A DNA stretch of 64,000 bases from Citrobacter koseri ATCC BAA-895 (GTDB taxonomy: Bacteria; Pseudomonadota; Gammaproteobacteria; Enterobacterales; Enterobacteriaceae): positions 2,976,001 through 3,040,000 of the forward strand of contig NC_009792.1 of NCBI RefSeq assembly GCF_000018045.1, given 5' to 3'. Of the stretch, positions 45,608 through 54,189 are shown in pieces (positions within the stretch are counted from its first letter, which is position 1; each line of letters opens with the position of its first letter). The translations under genes and the position numbers were made by a program. The notes beneath the pieces were generated by a model. It did not search any database. It worked only from the letters and a program-made list of their open reading frames with translations, and was not told the origin of the DNA.

Positions 45608-46399
45608 ATGAAAAAAATCCTGTTAAGCACCCTGCTGCTGTCGCTGCCGTTGTTGAGCTACGCGCAACAACGCTTCCCTTCGCCTGACGACGCGGCAACG
45701 GCGTTCGCGACCGCAGTCGCCACGCAAAACGAGGCGCAGTTGACTGCGCTATTGGGCGACAACTGGCGACAGTTTCTGCCGCAGGAAGGCGCCGACCCCG
45801 AAGCCGTTGCTCGCTTTAACCGCGACTGGAAAATCAGCCACCGTATCGTGCAGCAAGGCGATACCGCGCACCTGAACGTCGGGCGCGACGAGTGGCAACT
45901 GCCTGTACCGATGATGAAAGATGCTGATGGCTGGCATTTTGATATGGCGGCCGCTCAGGACGAGATCCTCACCCGCGCCATTGGCCGCAATGAACTGTCG
46001 GCGATAGAAGCGATGCGCGCCTATGTGGATGCCCAATACGATTACTGGCAACGCAAACAGAGGTTCGCGACAAAACTCATCAGTAGCAAAGGTCAGCAGG
46101 ATGGACTGTACTGGCCGGTACAACCCGGCGAGATGCCCAGCCCGTTAGGCCCGGCATTCAGTCCTTCGGCACCCGGTGAGGGTTATCACGGCTACCATTT
46201 CCGCATTATTCCCGATAGCGAAAAGGACGGTTTCGCCCTGCTGGCCTGGCCGGTAATTTGGGGGAAGACGGGCGTCATGAGCTTTATGGTGAATCAGGAC
46301 GATAAGGTGTATCAGGCGAACCTGGGAAGAGAGACGGAAAAGAACGTCGCGACAATCAATAAATTCAATGCCGATGCCCACTGGCAGACCGTTGAGTAA
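45608..46399 (+). CDS. DUF2950 family exported protein
   Basis: Protein of 263 residues with a cleavable signal peptide of about 19 residues (ends SYAQ). The DUF2950 domain covers most of the rest, with the motifs FPSPDDAATAFATAV, the DQEILTRA-like DEILTRAIGRNE, and GYHGYHFRI. No catalytic residues are recognised. It likely acts in the periplasm with the DUF3300 protein just upstream, because the two families are adjacent here and share one transcript. A second ATG is chosen because GGAG sits 6 bases before it; the first (45605) is only 3 bases from GGAG. Confidence 0.85.
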   Translation: MKKILLSTLLLSLPLLSYAQQRFPSPDDAATAFATAVATQNEAQLTALLGDNWRQFLPQEGADPEAVARFNRDWKISHRIVQQGDTAHLNVGRDEWQLPVPMMKDADGWHFDMAAAQDEILTRAIGRNELSAIEAMRAYVDAQYDYWQRKQRFATKLISSKGQQDGLYWPVQPGEMPSPLGPAFSPSAPGEGYHGYHFRIIPDSEKDGFALLAWPVIWGKTGVMSFMVNQDDKVYQANLGRETEKNVATINKFNADAHWQTVE

Positions 46400-46416
46400 A
46401 AGCGGTTATCAAAGAT

Positions 46417-46455
46417 TACAGGCCGGATAAGGCGTTGATGCCGCCATCCGGCAAA
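46417..46455. repeat. Single REP unit after the DUF2950 gene
   Basis: One REP palindrome (GGCCGGATAAGGCG...CGCCATCCGGC) 18 bases after the stop, just before the lpd terminator. Confidence 0.85.
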
Positions 46456-46480
46456 ACCCGGGTCAGGATTTACCCCAATA

Positions 46481-46506
46481 AAAAAGCGGCCGCTAAGCCG
46501 CTTTTT
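46481..46506. terminator. Bidirectional terminator between lpd and the DUF2950 gene
   Basis: AAAAAGCGGC pairs perfectly with GCCGCTTTTT around a 6-base loop, giving U tracts on both strands. It ends the pdhR-aceE-aceF-lpd transcript and also the DUF3300/DUF2950 transcript. Confidence 0.88.
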
Positions 46507-46524
46507 CTTTATCCACTCAGAAGA

Positions 46525-47949
46525 TTATTTCTTCTTCGCTTTCGGGTTCGGCAGGTCGGTGATGCTGCCTTCGAACACTTCGGCTGCCAGGCCAACGGAC
46601 TCATGCAGAGTCGGGTGAGCGTGGATAGTCAGCGCGATGTCTTCAGCATCACAGCCCATCTCGATCGCCAGACCGATTTCGCCCAGCAGCTCGCCGCCGT
46701 TGGTGCCGACAATCGCACCACCGATAACACGGTGAGACTCTTTGTCGAAAATCAGCTTGGTCATACCGTCTGCGCAGTCAGAAGCGATAGCACGGCCAGA
46801 TGCAGCCCACGGGAAGGTGGCGGTTTCGTAGCTGATGCCTTTCTCTTTCGCTTCTTTCTCCGTCAGACCTACCCATGCAACTTCTGGCTCAGTGTAGGCG
46901 ATGGACGGAATAACTTTCGGATCGAAGTAGTGTTTCTTACCGGCGATAACTTCAGCGGCAACGTGACCTTCGTGAACACCTTTGTGCGCCAGCATCGGCT
47001 GACCGACGATATCGCCGATAGCAAAGATGTGCGGTACGTTAGTGCGCAGCTGTTTGTCTACGCGGATGAAGCCACGGTCGTCAACTTCTACGCCAGCCTT
47101 GCCAGCATCGAGGTTTTTACCGTTCGGCACACGGCCGATAGCCACCAGCACCGCATCGTAACGCTGTGCTTCTGCTGGTGCTTTTTTGCCTTCCATAGAA
47201 ACGTAAATACCGTCTTCTTTCGCTTCAACGGCAGTCACTTTGGTTTCCAGCATCAGGTTGAATTTCTTGCTGATGCGTTTGGTGAAGACTTTAACGATGT
47301 CTTTGTCAGCCGCCGGGATAACCTGGTCGAACATTTCAACCACGTCGATCTCTGAACCCAGCGCATGGTACACCGTACCCATTTCCAGACCGATGATACC
47401 GCCACCCATAACCAGCAGACGTTTCGGTACGGATTTCAGTTCCAGTGCGTCGGTGGAGTCCCAGACGCGCGGATCTTCGTGCGGAATAAACGGCAGTTGG
47501 ATCGGACGGGAACCTGCTGCGATAATCGCGTTGTCGAAGTTGATCACGGTTTTGCCGTTCTCGCCTTCCACTTCCAGGGTGTTGGCCCCGGTGAATTTAC
47601 CCAGACCGTTTACCACTTTCACTTTACGGCCTTTCGCCATACCAGCCAGACCGCCGGTCAGCTGAGTGATAACTTTCTCTTTCCAGGTACGAATTTTGTC
47701 GATATCGGTTTTCGGCTCGCCAAAAACGATACCGTGTTCAGCCAGTGCTTTGGCTTCTTCGATAACTTTTGCTACGTGCAGAAGAGCTTTAGAAGGGATA
47801 CAGCCGACGTTCAGACAAACACCGCCGAGGGTGTTGTAACGTTCTACGATTACGGTTTCCAGACCTAAATCAGCGCAACGGAAGGCAGCAGAGTAACCTG
47901 CCGGGCCTGCCCCAAGTACCACGACCTGAGTTTTGATTTCAGTACTCAT
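46525..47949 (-). CDS. lpd: Dihydrolipoyl dehydrogenase (E3)
   Basis: FAD disulfide oxidoreductase of 474 residues that reoxidises lipoamide in pyruvate and 2-oxoglutarate dehydrogenases and the glycine cleavage system. It has the FAD motif GAGPAGYSAA, redox cysteines Cys45 and Cys50 (CLNVGC), the NAD motif GGGIIGLEMG, and the catalytic His in the C-terminal AHPTLHE. The ATG at MSTEIK is preferred over one immediately upstream because of the AGAGGT spacing. Besides pdh read-through it has its own upstream region with a striking palindrome. Confidence 0.98.
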   Translation of the reverse strand: MSTEIKTQVVVLGAGPAGYSAAFRCADLGLETVIVERYNTLGGVCLNVGCIPSKALLHVAKVIEEAKALAEHGIVFGEPKTDIDKIRTWKEKVITQLTGGLAGMAKGRKVKVVNGLGKFTGANTLEVEGENGKTVINFDNAIIAAGSRPIQLPFIPHEDPRVWDSTDALELKSVPKRLLVMGGGIIGLEMGTVYHALGSEIDVVEMFDQVIPAADKDIVKVFTKRISKKFNLMLETKVTAVEAKEDGIYVSMEGKKAPAEAQRYDAVLVAIGRVPNGKNLDAGKAGVEVDDRGFIRVDKQLRTNVPHIFAIGDIVGQPMLAHKGVHEGHVAAEVIAGKKHYFDPKVIPSIAYTEPEVAWVGLTEKEAKEKGISYETATFPWAASGRAIASDCADGMTKLIFDKESHRVIGGAIVGTNGGELLGEIGLAIEMGCDAEDIALTIHAHPTLHESVGLAAEVFEGSITDLPNPKAKKK

Positions 47950-48030
47950 CATGACCTCTTAATTTATTCCCGGCGATCCCTGGTCTTGTCGCCCATCATC
48001 CACCGGGTCGTTCTATCCGCCCGTATTTTA

Positions 48031-48050
48031 CAAAATTGTTAACAATTTTG
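48031..48050. promoter_or_regulatory. Perfect 20-bp palindrome upstream of lpd
   Basis: CAAAATTGTT and its exact reverse complement AACAATTTTG are fused without a spacer, about 82 bases before the lpd start. The centre GTTAAC resembles half of the ArcA motif (GTTAA). Likely an operator or part of the independent lpd promoter, which in E. coli responds to ArcA. Confidence 0.55.
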
Positions 48051-48114
48051 AAACAACAAACGGCAACCGATTTGTCTTTCGCACGATAACCTCACTCACT
48101 TCATGAGATTACCA

Positions 48115-48146
48115 GAAAAAAGCCGGCCGTCAGGCCGACTTTTTTG
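48115..48146 (-). terminator. Intrinsic terminator after aceF
   Basis: CGGCC and GGCCG pair around GTCA, extended by flanking AAAAAAG/CTTTTTT, so U tracts arise on both strands. It begins 5 bases past the aceF stop, so it limits read-through from aceEF into lpd. Confidence 0.85.
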
Positions 48147-48151
48147 CTTGC

Positions 48152-50044
48152 TTACATCACCAGACGGCGAATGTCAGACAGCGTGTTGTTGATGATGGTG
48201 ATAAAGCGAGCACCATCAGCACCGTCAATCACGCGGTGGTCGAAGGAGAGAGAAATCGGCATCATCAGACGCGGAGTAAACTCTTTACCATTCCACACCG
48301 GTTCCATTGCGGACTTAGAAACGCCGAGGATAGCCACTTCCGGCGCGTTCACAATCGGCGCGAAGTGGGTGGTGCCCAGGCCGCCGATGCTGGAGATAGT
48401 GAAGCAACCGCCCTGCATTTCGCCAGCGGTCAGCTTACCATCACGCGCTTTCTTAGAGATGGTCGTCAGTTCACGGGACAGCTCAGTAATGCTCTTCTTG
48501 TTCACATCTTTGAACACCGGAACAACCAGACCGTTCGGCGTGTCGACCGCGACACCAATGTTGATGTACTTCTTCAACGTCAGGCGCTGACCGTCTTCAG
48601 ACAGAGAGCTGTTGAAGCGCGGCATCTGTTCCAGAGCAGCGGCAACGGCTTTCATGATGAAGACCACTGGCGTGAATTTCACGTCCAGCTTACGTTTTTC
48701 AGCTTCCGCATTCTGCTGCTTACGGAACGCTTCCAGATCGGTGATATCCGTTTTGTCGAAGTGCGTAACGTGCGGGATCATCACCCAGTTACGGCTCAGG
48801 TTAGCACCAGAGATTTTCTGGATGCGGCCCAGTTCAACTTCTTCCACTTCACCAAACTTGCTGAAGTCCACTTTCGGCCACGGCAGAAGACCTGGCAGAG
48901 AACCGCCGGTTGCGCCCGCTGGCGCGGATTCAGCGCGCTTGATAGCGTCTTTCACGTAAGCCTGAACGTCTTCGCGCAGGATACGACCTTTACGGCCAGT
49001 ACCCTTCACTTTCGCCAGGTTAACGCCGAACTCGCGCGCCAGGCGGCGAATCAGCGGGGTCGCGTGAACGTAAGCGTCATTTTCAGCAAACTCAGATTTG
49101 CCTTCCGCTTTTGCCGCAGGCGCAGCAGCCGGTTTAGCGGCCTGAGCAGGTGCAGCGGCAGGTGCCGGAGCAGCAGCAGCCGGAGCCGCGGCAGGGGCAG
49201 CGCCTTCCACTTCGAAGACCATAATCAGAGAGCCGGTAGACACTTTGTCGCCAACGTTAACTTTCAGCTCTTTAACCACGCCCGCGAACGGCGCCGGCAC
49301 TTCCATAGAGGCTTTGTCGCCTTCTACGGTGATCAGCGACTGTTCGGCTTCAACTTTATCGCCGACTTTAACCATCACTTCGGTGACTTCAACTTCGTCG
49401 CCGCCGATGTCCGGTACGTTAACGTCTTTCGCGCCAGCCGCTGCTGCCGGAGCCGCCGCTGCTGGTGCTGCCGCCTGAGCGGGCGCAGCAGCAGGCGCAG
49501 CGCCCGCCACTTCGAAGACCATGATCAGAGAGCCGGTAGACACTTTATCGCCAGCGTTGACTTTGATCTCTTTAACCGTACCCGCGAACGGCGCCGGCAC
49601 TTCCATAGAAGCTTTGTCGCCTTCTACGGTGATCAGCGACTGCTCAGCCGCAACGGTGTCGCCCACTTTGACCAGGATCTCGGTGACTTCAACTTCGTCG
49701 CCGCCGATATCTGGTACGTGTACGTCTTTCGCTGCCGCAGCAGCAGGAGCGGCTGCCGGAGCGGCTTCTTTCTTCTCTTCTGCCGGAGCAGGCGCAGCGT
49801 CAGCTGCACCGTCGGCGGAATCGAAAATCATGATAAGTGCGCCCGTCGCGGTTTTGTCGCCAACAGAGACTTTAATCTCTTTAACGACGCCCGCCTGCGG
49901 CGATGGAACTTCCATAGAGGCCTTGTCGCCTTCTACGGTGATCAGCGACTGTTCAGCTTCAACTTTGTCGCCCACTTTGACCAGGATCTCGGTGATTTCA
50001 ACTTCATCAGCCCCGATGTCCGGTACGTTGATTTCGATAGCCAT
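48152..50044 (-). CDS. aceF: Pyruvate dehydrogenase E2, dihydrolipoamide acetyltransferase
   Basis: Core subunit of 630 residues of the pyruvate dehydrogenase complex, transferring acetyl groups to CoA. It has three lipoyl domains, each with EGDKASMEVP; the first lipoyl lysine is Lys41. They are linked by Ala/Pro-rich hinges. Then come the E1/E3-binding domain (about residues 325-365, ATPLIRRLAREFGV) and the catalytic domain with SFDHRVIDGAD (His of HxxxDG). Length equals E. coli. It starts 14 bases after aceE. Confidence 0.98.
   Translation of the reverse strand: MAIEINVPDIGADEVEITEILVKVGDKVEAEQSLITVEGDKASMEVPSPQAGVVKEIKVSVGDKTATGALIMIFDSADGAADAAPAPAEEKKEAAPAAAPAAAAAKDVHVPDIGGDEVEVTEILVKVGDTVAAEQSLITVEGDKASMEVPAPFAGTVKEIKVNAGDKVSTGSLIMVFEVAGAAPAAAPAQAAAPAAAAPAAAAGAKDVNVPDIGGDEVEVTEVMVKVGDKVEAEQSLITVEGDKASMEVPAPFAGVVKELKVNVGDKVSTGSLIMVFEVEGAAPAAAPAAAAPAPAAAPAQAAKPAAAPAAKAEGKSEFAENDAYVHATPLIRRLAREFGVNLAKVKGTGRKGRILREDVQAYVKDAIKRAESAPAGATGGSLPGLLPWPKVDFSKFGEVEEVELGRIQKISGANLSRNWVMIPHVTHFDKTDITDLEAFRKQQNAEAEKRKLDVKFTPVVFIMKAVAAALEQMPRFNSSLSEDGQRLTLKKYINIGVAVDTPNGLVVPVFKDVNKKSITELSRELTTISKKARDGKLTAGEMQGGCFTISSIGGLGTTHFAPIVNAPEVAILGVSKSAMEPVWNGKEFTPRLMMPISLSFDHRVIDGADGARFITIINNTLSDIRRLVM
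49205..50043 (-). repeat. Threefold lipoyl-domain repeat inside aceF
   Basis: Three direct DNA blocks of about 230 bp (near 49205-49435, 49505-49733 and 49820-50043) encode the lipoyl domains. Blocks two and three are nearly the same over long stretches, for example around the lysine codons. They are spaced by Ala/Pro-coding linkers, so homologous deletion or conversion between them is possible. Confidence 0.85.
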
Positions 50045-50058
50045 TATTCTTTTACCTC

Positions 50059-52722
50059 TTACGCCAGACGCGGGTTAACTTTATCTGCATCGATGTTGAA
50101 TTTGGTGATGGCTTCCGCTACCACTTTCTTATCGATTTCGCCACGTTTAGCCAGCTCGCCCAGAGCCGCAACAACCACATAAGATGCATCCACTTCGAAG
50201 TGGTGACGCAGGTTCTCACGGCTGTCAGAGCGGCCGAAACCGTCAGTACCCAGTACGCGGTAATCATCAGCCGGTACATAAGTACGAACCTGCTCGGCGA
50301 ACAGTTTCATATAGTCAGTCGATGCCACTGCCGGCGCGTCGTTCATTACCTGAGCAATGTACGGAACGCGTGGAGTTTCCAGCGGGTGCAGCATGTTCCA
50401 GCGCTCACAATCCTGGCCATCACGCGCCAGTTCAGTGAAGGAGGTGACGCTGTAAACGTCAGAACCTACGCCGTAATCTTTCGCCAGGATCTCTGCTGCT
50501 TCACGAACGTGACGCAGGATAGAACCGGAGCCCAGCAGCTGAACTTTACCTTTCTTACCTTCGAGGGTTTCGAGTTTGTAGATACCTTTACGGATACCTT
50601 CCTCAGCACCTTCCGGCATGGCTGGCATGTGGTAGTTTTCGTTCAGCGTGGTGATGTAGTAGTAAACGTTCTCTTGTTTCTCACCGTACATACGCTCCAG
50701 ACCATCGTGCATGATGACCGCAACTTCGTACGCGTAAGACGGATCGTAAGAGATACAGTTCGGGATAGTCAGAGACTGAATATGGCTGTGGCCATCTTCG
50801 TGCTGCAAACCTTCGCCGTTCAGCGTCGTACGACCGGAAGTACCACCGATCAGGAAGCCGCGCGCCTGTTGGTCACCTGCTGCCCAGCACAGGTCGCCGA
50901 TACGCTGGAACCCGAACATGGAGTAGTAGATGTAGAACGGGATCATCGGCAGGTTGTTGGTGCTGTAAGAGGTCGCAGCGGCCAGCCAGGAAGAACCTGC
51001 GCCCAGCTCGTTGATGCCTTCCTGCAAAATCTGACCTTTCTCGTCTTCTTTGTAGTAAGCAACCTGCTCACGGTCCTGCGGGGTGTACTGCTGGCCGTTC
51101 GGGCTGTAAATACCGATCTGACGGAACAGACCTTCCATACCGAAAGTACGCGCTTCGTCAGCGATGATCGGAACCAGACGATCTTTGATCGACTTGTTCT
51201 TCAGCATCACGTTCAGGGCACGAACGAAAGCGATAGTGGTGGAGATCTCTTTGTTCTGCTCTTCCAGCAGCGCGCCGAAGTCTTCCAGGGTCGGCAGTTC
51301 CAGCTTCTCAGTGAAGTTCGGCTGGCGGCTCGGCAGGTAGCCGTGCAGTTTCTGACGCTGTGCGTGCAGATAAGTGTGCTCTTCAGAACCTTCCGGGAAG
51401 GTAATGTACGGCAGTTTTTCGATGTCAGCATCGGATACCGGCACATTGAAACGATCGCGGACGTAACGAACGCCGTCCATGTTCATTTTCTTAACCTGGT
51501 GCGCGATGTTTTTACCTTCGGCAGTGTCACCCATGCCATAACCTTTGATGGTATGGGCCAGGATTACCGTTGCTTTGCCTTTGGTTTCCTGCGCTTTTTT
51601 CAGTGCAGCGTAGACTTTCTTCGGATCGTGACCACCACGGTTCAGTGCCCAGATCTGCTCATCAGTCCAGTCAGCAACCAGGGCTGCGGTTTCTGGATAT
51701 TTACCGAAGAAGTGCTCACGTACGTAAGCGCCATCTTTGGATTTGAAGGTCTGGTAGTCGCCGTCAACGGTTTCGTTCATCAGTTGGATCAGTTTACCGC
51801 TGGTGTCTTTACGCAGCAGCTCATCCCAACGACCGCCCCACATCACTTTGATCACGTTCCAGCCAGCGCCGTCAAAGATGCCTTCCAGTTCGTTAACGAT
51901 CTTGCCGTTACCGGTTACCGGGCCGTCCAGACGTTGCAGGTTACAGTTGATGATGAAGACCAGGTTGTCCAGTTTCTCACGGGTGGCGATGGTGATAGCC
52001 CCTTTGGATTCCGGCTCGTCCATCTCGCCGTCGCCCAGGAAAGCGTAAACGGTCTGTTTGGACGTGTCTTTCAGACCACGGTGTTCCAGATATTTCAGGA
52101 ATTTAGCCTGGTAGATCGCACCGATTGGGCCCAGACCCATAGATACGGTCGGGAACTGCCAGAATTCCGGCATCAGTTTCGGGTGCGGGTAGGAAGAGAG
52201 GCCTTTGCCATGAACTTCCTGACGGAAGTTGTCCATCTGTTCTTCAGTCAGACGGCCTTCCAGGAATGCGCGTGCATACACGCCCGGGGAGATGTGGCCC
52301 TGGAAGTATACCAGGTCGCCGCCATCCTGCTCATTGCGTGCGCGGAAGAAGTGGTTGAAGCAAACATCATAAACAGTTGCGGAAGACTGGAAGGAAGCCA
52401 TGTGGCCACCCAGTTCGAGGTCTTTTTTAGACGCACGCAGTACGGTCATGATGGCGTTCCAGCGGATAGCTGAACGGATACGACGCTCCAGTTCCAGATT
52501 GCCCGGGTATTCCGGTTCATCTTCAACGGCAATAGTGTTTACATAGTTGCTAGCCCCTGCACCTGCCGCTACTTTCACGCCGCCTTTGCGGGCTTCAGAA
52601 AGAAGCTGGTCAATCAGATACTGAGCACGCTCAACACCTTCTTCACGGATGACCGATTCGATCGCCTGTAGCCAGTCGCGAGTTTCGATCGGATCCACGT
52701 CATTTGGGAAACGTTCTGACAT
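50059..52722 (-). CDS. aceE: Pyruvate dehydrogenase E1 component
   Basis: Thiamine diphosphate enzyme of 887 residues, homodimeric type, that decarboxylates pyruvate and acetylates lipoyl-E2. The ThDP/Mg motif is GDGEMDEPES followed by NCNLQ (about residues 230-260), and the N-terminal E2-binding region (ETRDWLQAIESVI) is present. The ATG follows AAGGAATACCCCC. It is the second gene of the pdhR operon, with a 163-bp leader containing a long hairpin. Confidence 0.98.
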   Translation of the reverse strand: MSERFPNDVDPIETRDWLQAIESVIREEGVERAQYLIDQLLSEARKGGVKVAAGAGASNYVNTIAVEDEPEYPGNLELERRIRSAIRWNAIMTVLRASKKDLELGGHMASFQSSATVYDVCFNHFFRARNEQDGGDLVYFQGHISPGVYARAFLEGRLTEEQMDNFRQEVHGKGLSSYPHPKLMPEFWQFPTVSMGLGPIGAIYQAKFLKYLEHRGLKDTSKQTVYAFLGDGEMDEPESKGAITIATREKLDNLVFIINCNLQRLDGPVTGNGKIVNELEGIFDGAGWNVIKVMWGGRWDELLRKDTSGKLIQLMNETVDGDYQTFKSKDGAYVREHFFGKYPETAALVADWTDEQIWALNRGGHDPKKVYAALKKAQETKGKATVILAHTIKGYGMGDTAEGKNIAHQVKKMNMDGVRYVRDRFNVPVSDADIEKLPYITFPEGSEEHTYLHAQRQKLHGYLPSRQPNFTEKLELPTLEDFGALLEEQNKEISTTIAFVRALNVMLKNKSIKDRLVPIIADEARTFGMEGLFRQIGIYSPNGQQYTPQDREQVAYYKEDEKGQILQEGINELGAGSSWLAAATSYSTNNLPMIPFYIYYSMFGFQRIGDLCWAAGDQQARGFLIGGTSGRTTLNGEGLQHEDGHSHIQSLTIPNCISYDPSYAYEVAVIMHDGLERMYGEKQENVYYYITTLNENYHMPAMPEGAEEGIRKGIYKLETLEGKKGKVQLLGSGSILRHVREAAEILAKDYGVGSDVYSVTSFTELARDGQDCERWNMLHPLETPRVPYIAQVMNDAPAVASTDYMKLFAEQVRTYVPADDYRVLGTDGFGRSDSRENLRHHFEVDASYVVVAALGELAKRGEIDKKVVAEAITKFNIDADKVNPRLA

Positions 52723-52761
52723 GGGGGTATTCCTTATCTATCTAATACGTTGATTTGTCTG

Positions 52762-52809
52762 GAACCTGTCCCATTGAGCTTTCGCCAGAAAGCGCAATAA
52801 GACAGGTTC
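52762..52809 (-). other. Long hairpin in the aceE leader
   Basis: In the RNA, a 15-bp outer stem starting GAACCUGUC and ending GACAGGUUC (with two G-U pairs) continues past one C/U mismatch into a 6-bp inner stem and a UGGC tetraloop, 48 nt in all. It ends 39 bases before the aceE ATG. There is no U tract, so it is not an intrinsic terminator; an RNA predicted upstream of aceE has been listed in E. coli (tp2). Confidence 0.7.
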
Positions 52810-52885
52810 TGCGTTTAGTTGCCGCGCGCTATAATTTGCGCTTGATTTACAACATCTTCTGGTTAACGTTCTGCCAGAAAAATCA

Positions 52886-53650
52886 CTAATTCTTTCGTTG
52901 CTCCAGACGGCGTAAGGCGCGTTCACGACGGCTTTCCTCACGGCTTCTGTCCAGGAGAATCTCTTCGATAAACGCCAGGTGACGATGCGACGCTTCACGC
53001 GCATCGATCGGGTTACCGGCGATGATCGCTTCAAAAATACGGGTGCGATGACTGCTCACCAGCGGAAGCATCTCCCGGCGCGCATACAGCAATTCAAAGT
53101 TCTGACGAACGTTTTGCGCCAGCATCGGCTCCATACACCTTAGCAGATGGAGCAGCACCACATTGTGCGCCGCTTCGGTGACAGCGATTTGATACTGGAG
53201 AACCGCGTCGGATTCGGCATCCAGATCGCCGGACTGTTGTGCAAGCTCGATGGCATGATGGAGTTCACGAATGCGGGTTTTGTCTTCATCCGTGCTACGC
53301 AATGCCGCGTAATAAGCGGCAATGCCTTCCAACGCATGGCGCGTCTCAAGCAGGTCAAATTGGGATTCAGGATGATCGGAGAGCAGTTCTACCAGTGGGT
53401 CGCTAAAGCTCTGCCACAGACTGCTCTGCACAAAAGTTCCGCCGCCCTGGCGACGAAGCAGCAAACCCTTCGCTTCGAGACGTTGGATCGCCTCGCGTAA
53501 AGAGGGGCGGGAGACGTCGAACTGTTTAGCCAGTTCACGTTCCGGTGGGAGTTTTTCGCCGGGGCGCAAAGTCCCCTCAAGAATTAAAAACTCCAGCTGC
53601 TGCTCAATCACATCGGATAGTTTTGGTTGGCGGATTTTGCTGTAGGCCAT
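52886..53650 (-). CDS. pdhR: Pyruvate-responsive repressor PdhR
   Basis: GntR/FadR-family regulator of 254 residues. Residues about 8-75 form the winged helix-turn-helix (LPPERELAKQFDVSRPSLREAIQRLEAKG); the rest is the FadR-type ligand domain (FCD), which binds pyruvate. It represses its own operon with aceE-aceF-lpd, and other respiratory genes, until pyruvate accumulates. The perfect operator at 53683-53699 in front of it supports autoregulation. Full length. Confidence 0.98.
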   Translation of the reverse strand: MAYSKIRQPKLSDVIEQQLEFLILEGTLRPGEKLPPERELAKQFDVSRPSLREAIQRLEAKGLLLRRQGGGTFVQSSLWQSFSDPLVELLSDHPESQFDLLETRHALEGIAAYYAALRSTDEDKTRIRELHHAIELAQQSGDLDAESDAVLQYQIAVTEAAHNVVLLHLLRCMEPMLAQNVRQNFELLYARREMLPLVSSHRTRIFEAIIAGNPIDAREASHRHLAFIEEILLDRSREESRRERALRRLEQRKN

Positions 53651-53682
53651 GATTTCCTGTCTTAAGCCATTTGCCCGGAGTC

Positions 53683-53699
53683 AATTGGTCTTACCAATT
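53683..53699. promoter_or_regulatory. PdhR operator
   Basis: AATTGGT-CTT-ACCAATT is a perfect 7-bp inverted repeat matching the PdhR consensus ATTGGTNNNACCAAT. It sits about 10-26 bases downstream of the predicted pdhR start point, the same relation as in E. coli, where PdhR blocks transcription. Confidence 0.92.
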
Positions 53700-53715
53700 T
53701 CACGTTCGTGACGCT

Positions 53716-53744
53716 AAAGTAACAAAGTATTCACCTTCTGTCCA
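53716..53744 (-). promoter_or_regulatory. Predicted pdhR promoter
   Basis: Minus-strand TGGACA (53739-53744), 17 bp, TACTTT (53716-53721). The predicted start point near 53709 leaves about 58 nt of leader containing the PdhR operator. Confidence 0.65.
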
Positions 53745-54000
53745 TACAGGTTTTGATTGAAATCAGTAAACCACGCACATTTTAACAAGATTACAGAAAT
53801 AACGTTTCAAAGATGTAACTATGCACAAATGTTAAATTTACTCCCCTGGGAGTAGATTTAACGTAATTGAAACGAGGAAAAATTTTATCTGAACCGATTC
53901 AACCGCTTATTTAATGATTTTATATTCACAAATAATGAATAAATATTTATCAGCTAAAATTTGAGGTGGGAGAGGTGGTATTTACAAATGGTTTCTTTTT

Positions 54001-54045
54001 ATTCAACTCGTCATCGTCCCTTCATAAAGCAGGTGCATTAACGCC
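54001..54045. repeat. Possible degraded ERIC end
   Basis: ACTCGTCATC...TTC...GCAGGTGCATTAACG resembles the outer arm of an ERIC element (compare the arm at 32515-32548 read in reverse). The conserved central core is missing, so this would be a remnant. Confidence 0.3.
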
Positions 54046-54189
54046 CGCATACCATTATTCTTTAGCCGACGAAAGACTTTCGGTAACAATTAAGATTTCA
54101 TCAGCGTAAACATATTAATACAACAAATGGAATTGCAAACTTACACACGCGTCACTGCGTAGTTCAAAAATAACCACACACGAGGTTTC

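Larger units (their letters stand above)
53651..54189. promoter_or_regulatory. Divergent pdhR/aroP regulatory region
   Basis: This 539-bp region has no credible gene. The pdhR side holds the promoter and operator listed separately. The aroP side is A/T-rich, with runs such as AATAAATATTTAT; TyrR controls aroP in E. coli, but only weak TyrR-box resemblances are seen. A stretch at 54001-54045 resembles one ERIC end. Confidence 0.6.

Noticed and set aside
48236..50182. Open frame of 648 codons opposite aceF
   Set aside because: Antisense shadow of the Ala/Pro-rich and repeated lipoyl regions; low-complexity translation and no family features.
50200..52473. Open frame of 757 codons opposite aceE
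   Set aside because: It lies entirely antisense to the certain aceE gene; highly biased codon use of aceE suppresses stops on the other strand. No ribosome site or recognisable protein features.
54105..54122. Possible TyrR box upstream of aroP
   Set aside because: Only 9 of 12 conserved bases match TGTAAA-N6-TTTACA, too weak in A/T-rich DNA to annotate.
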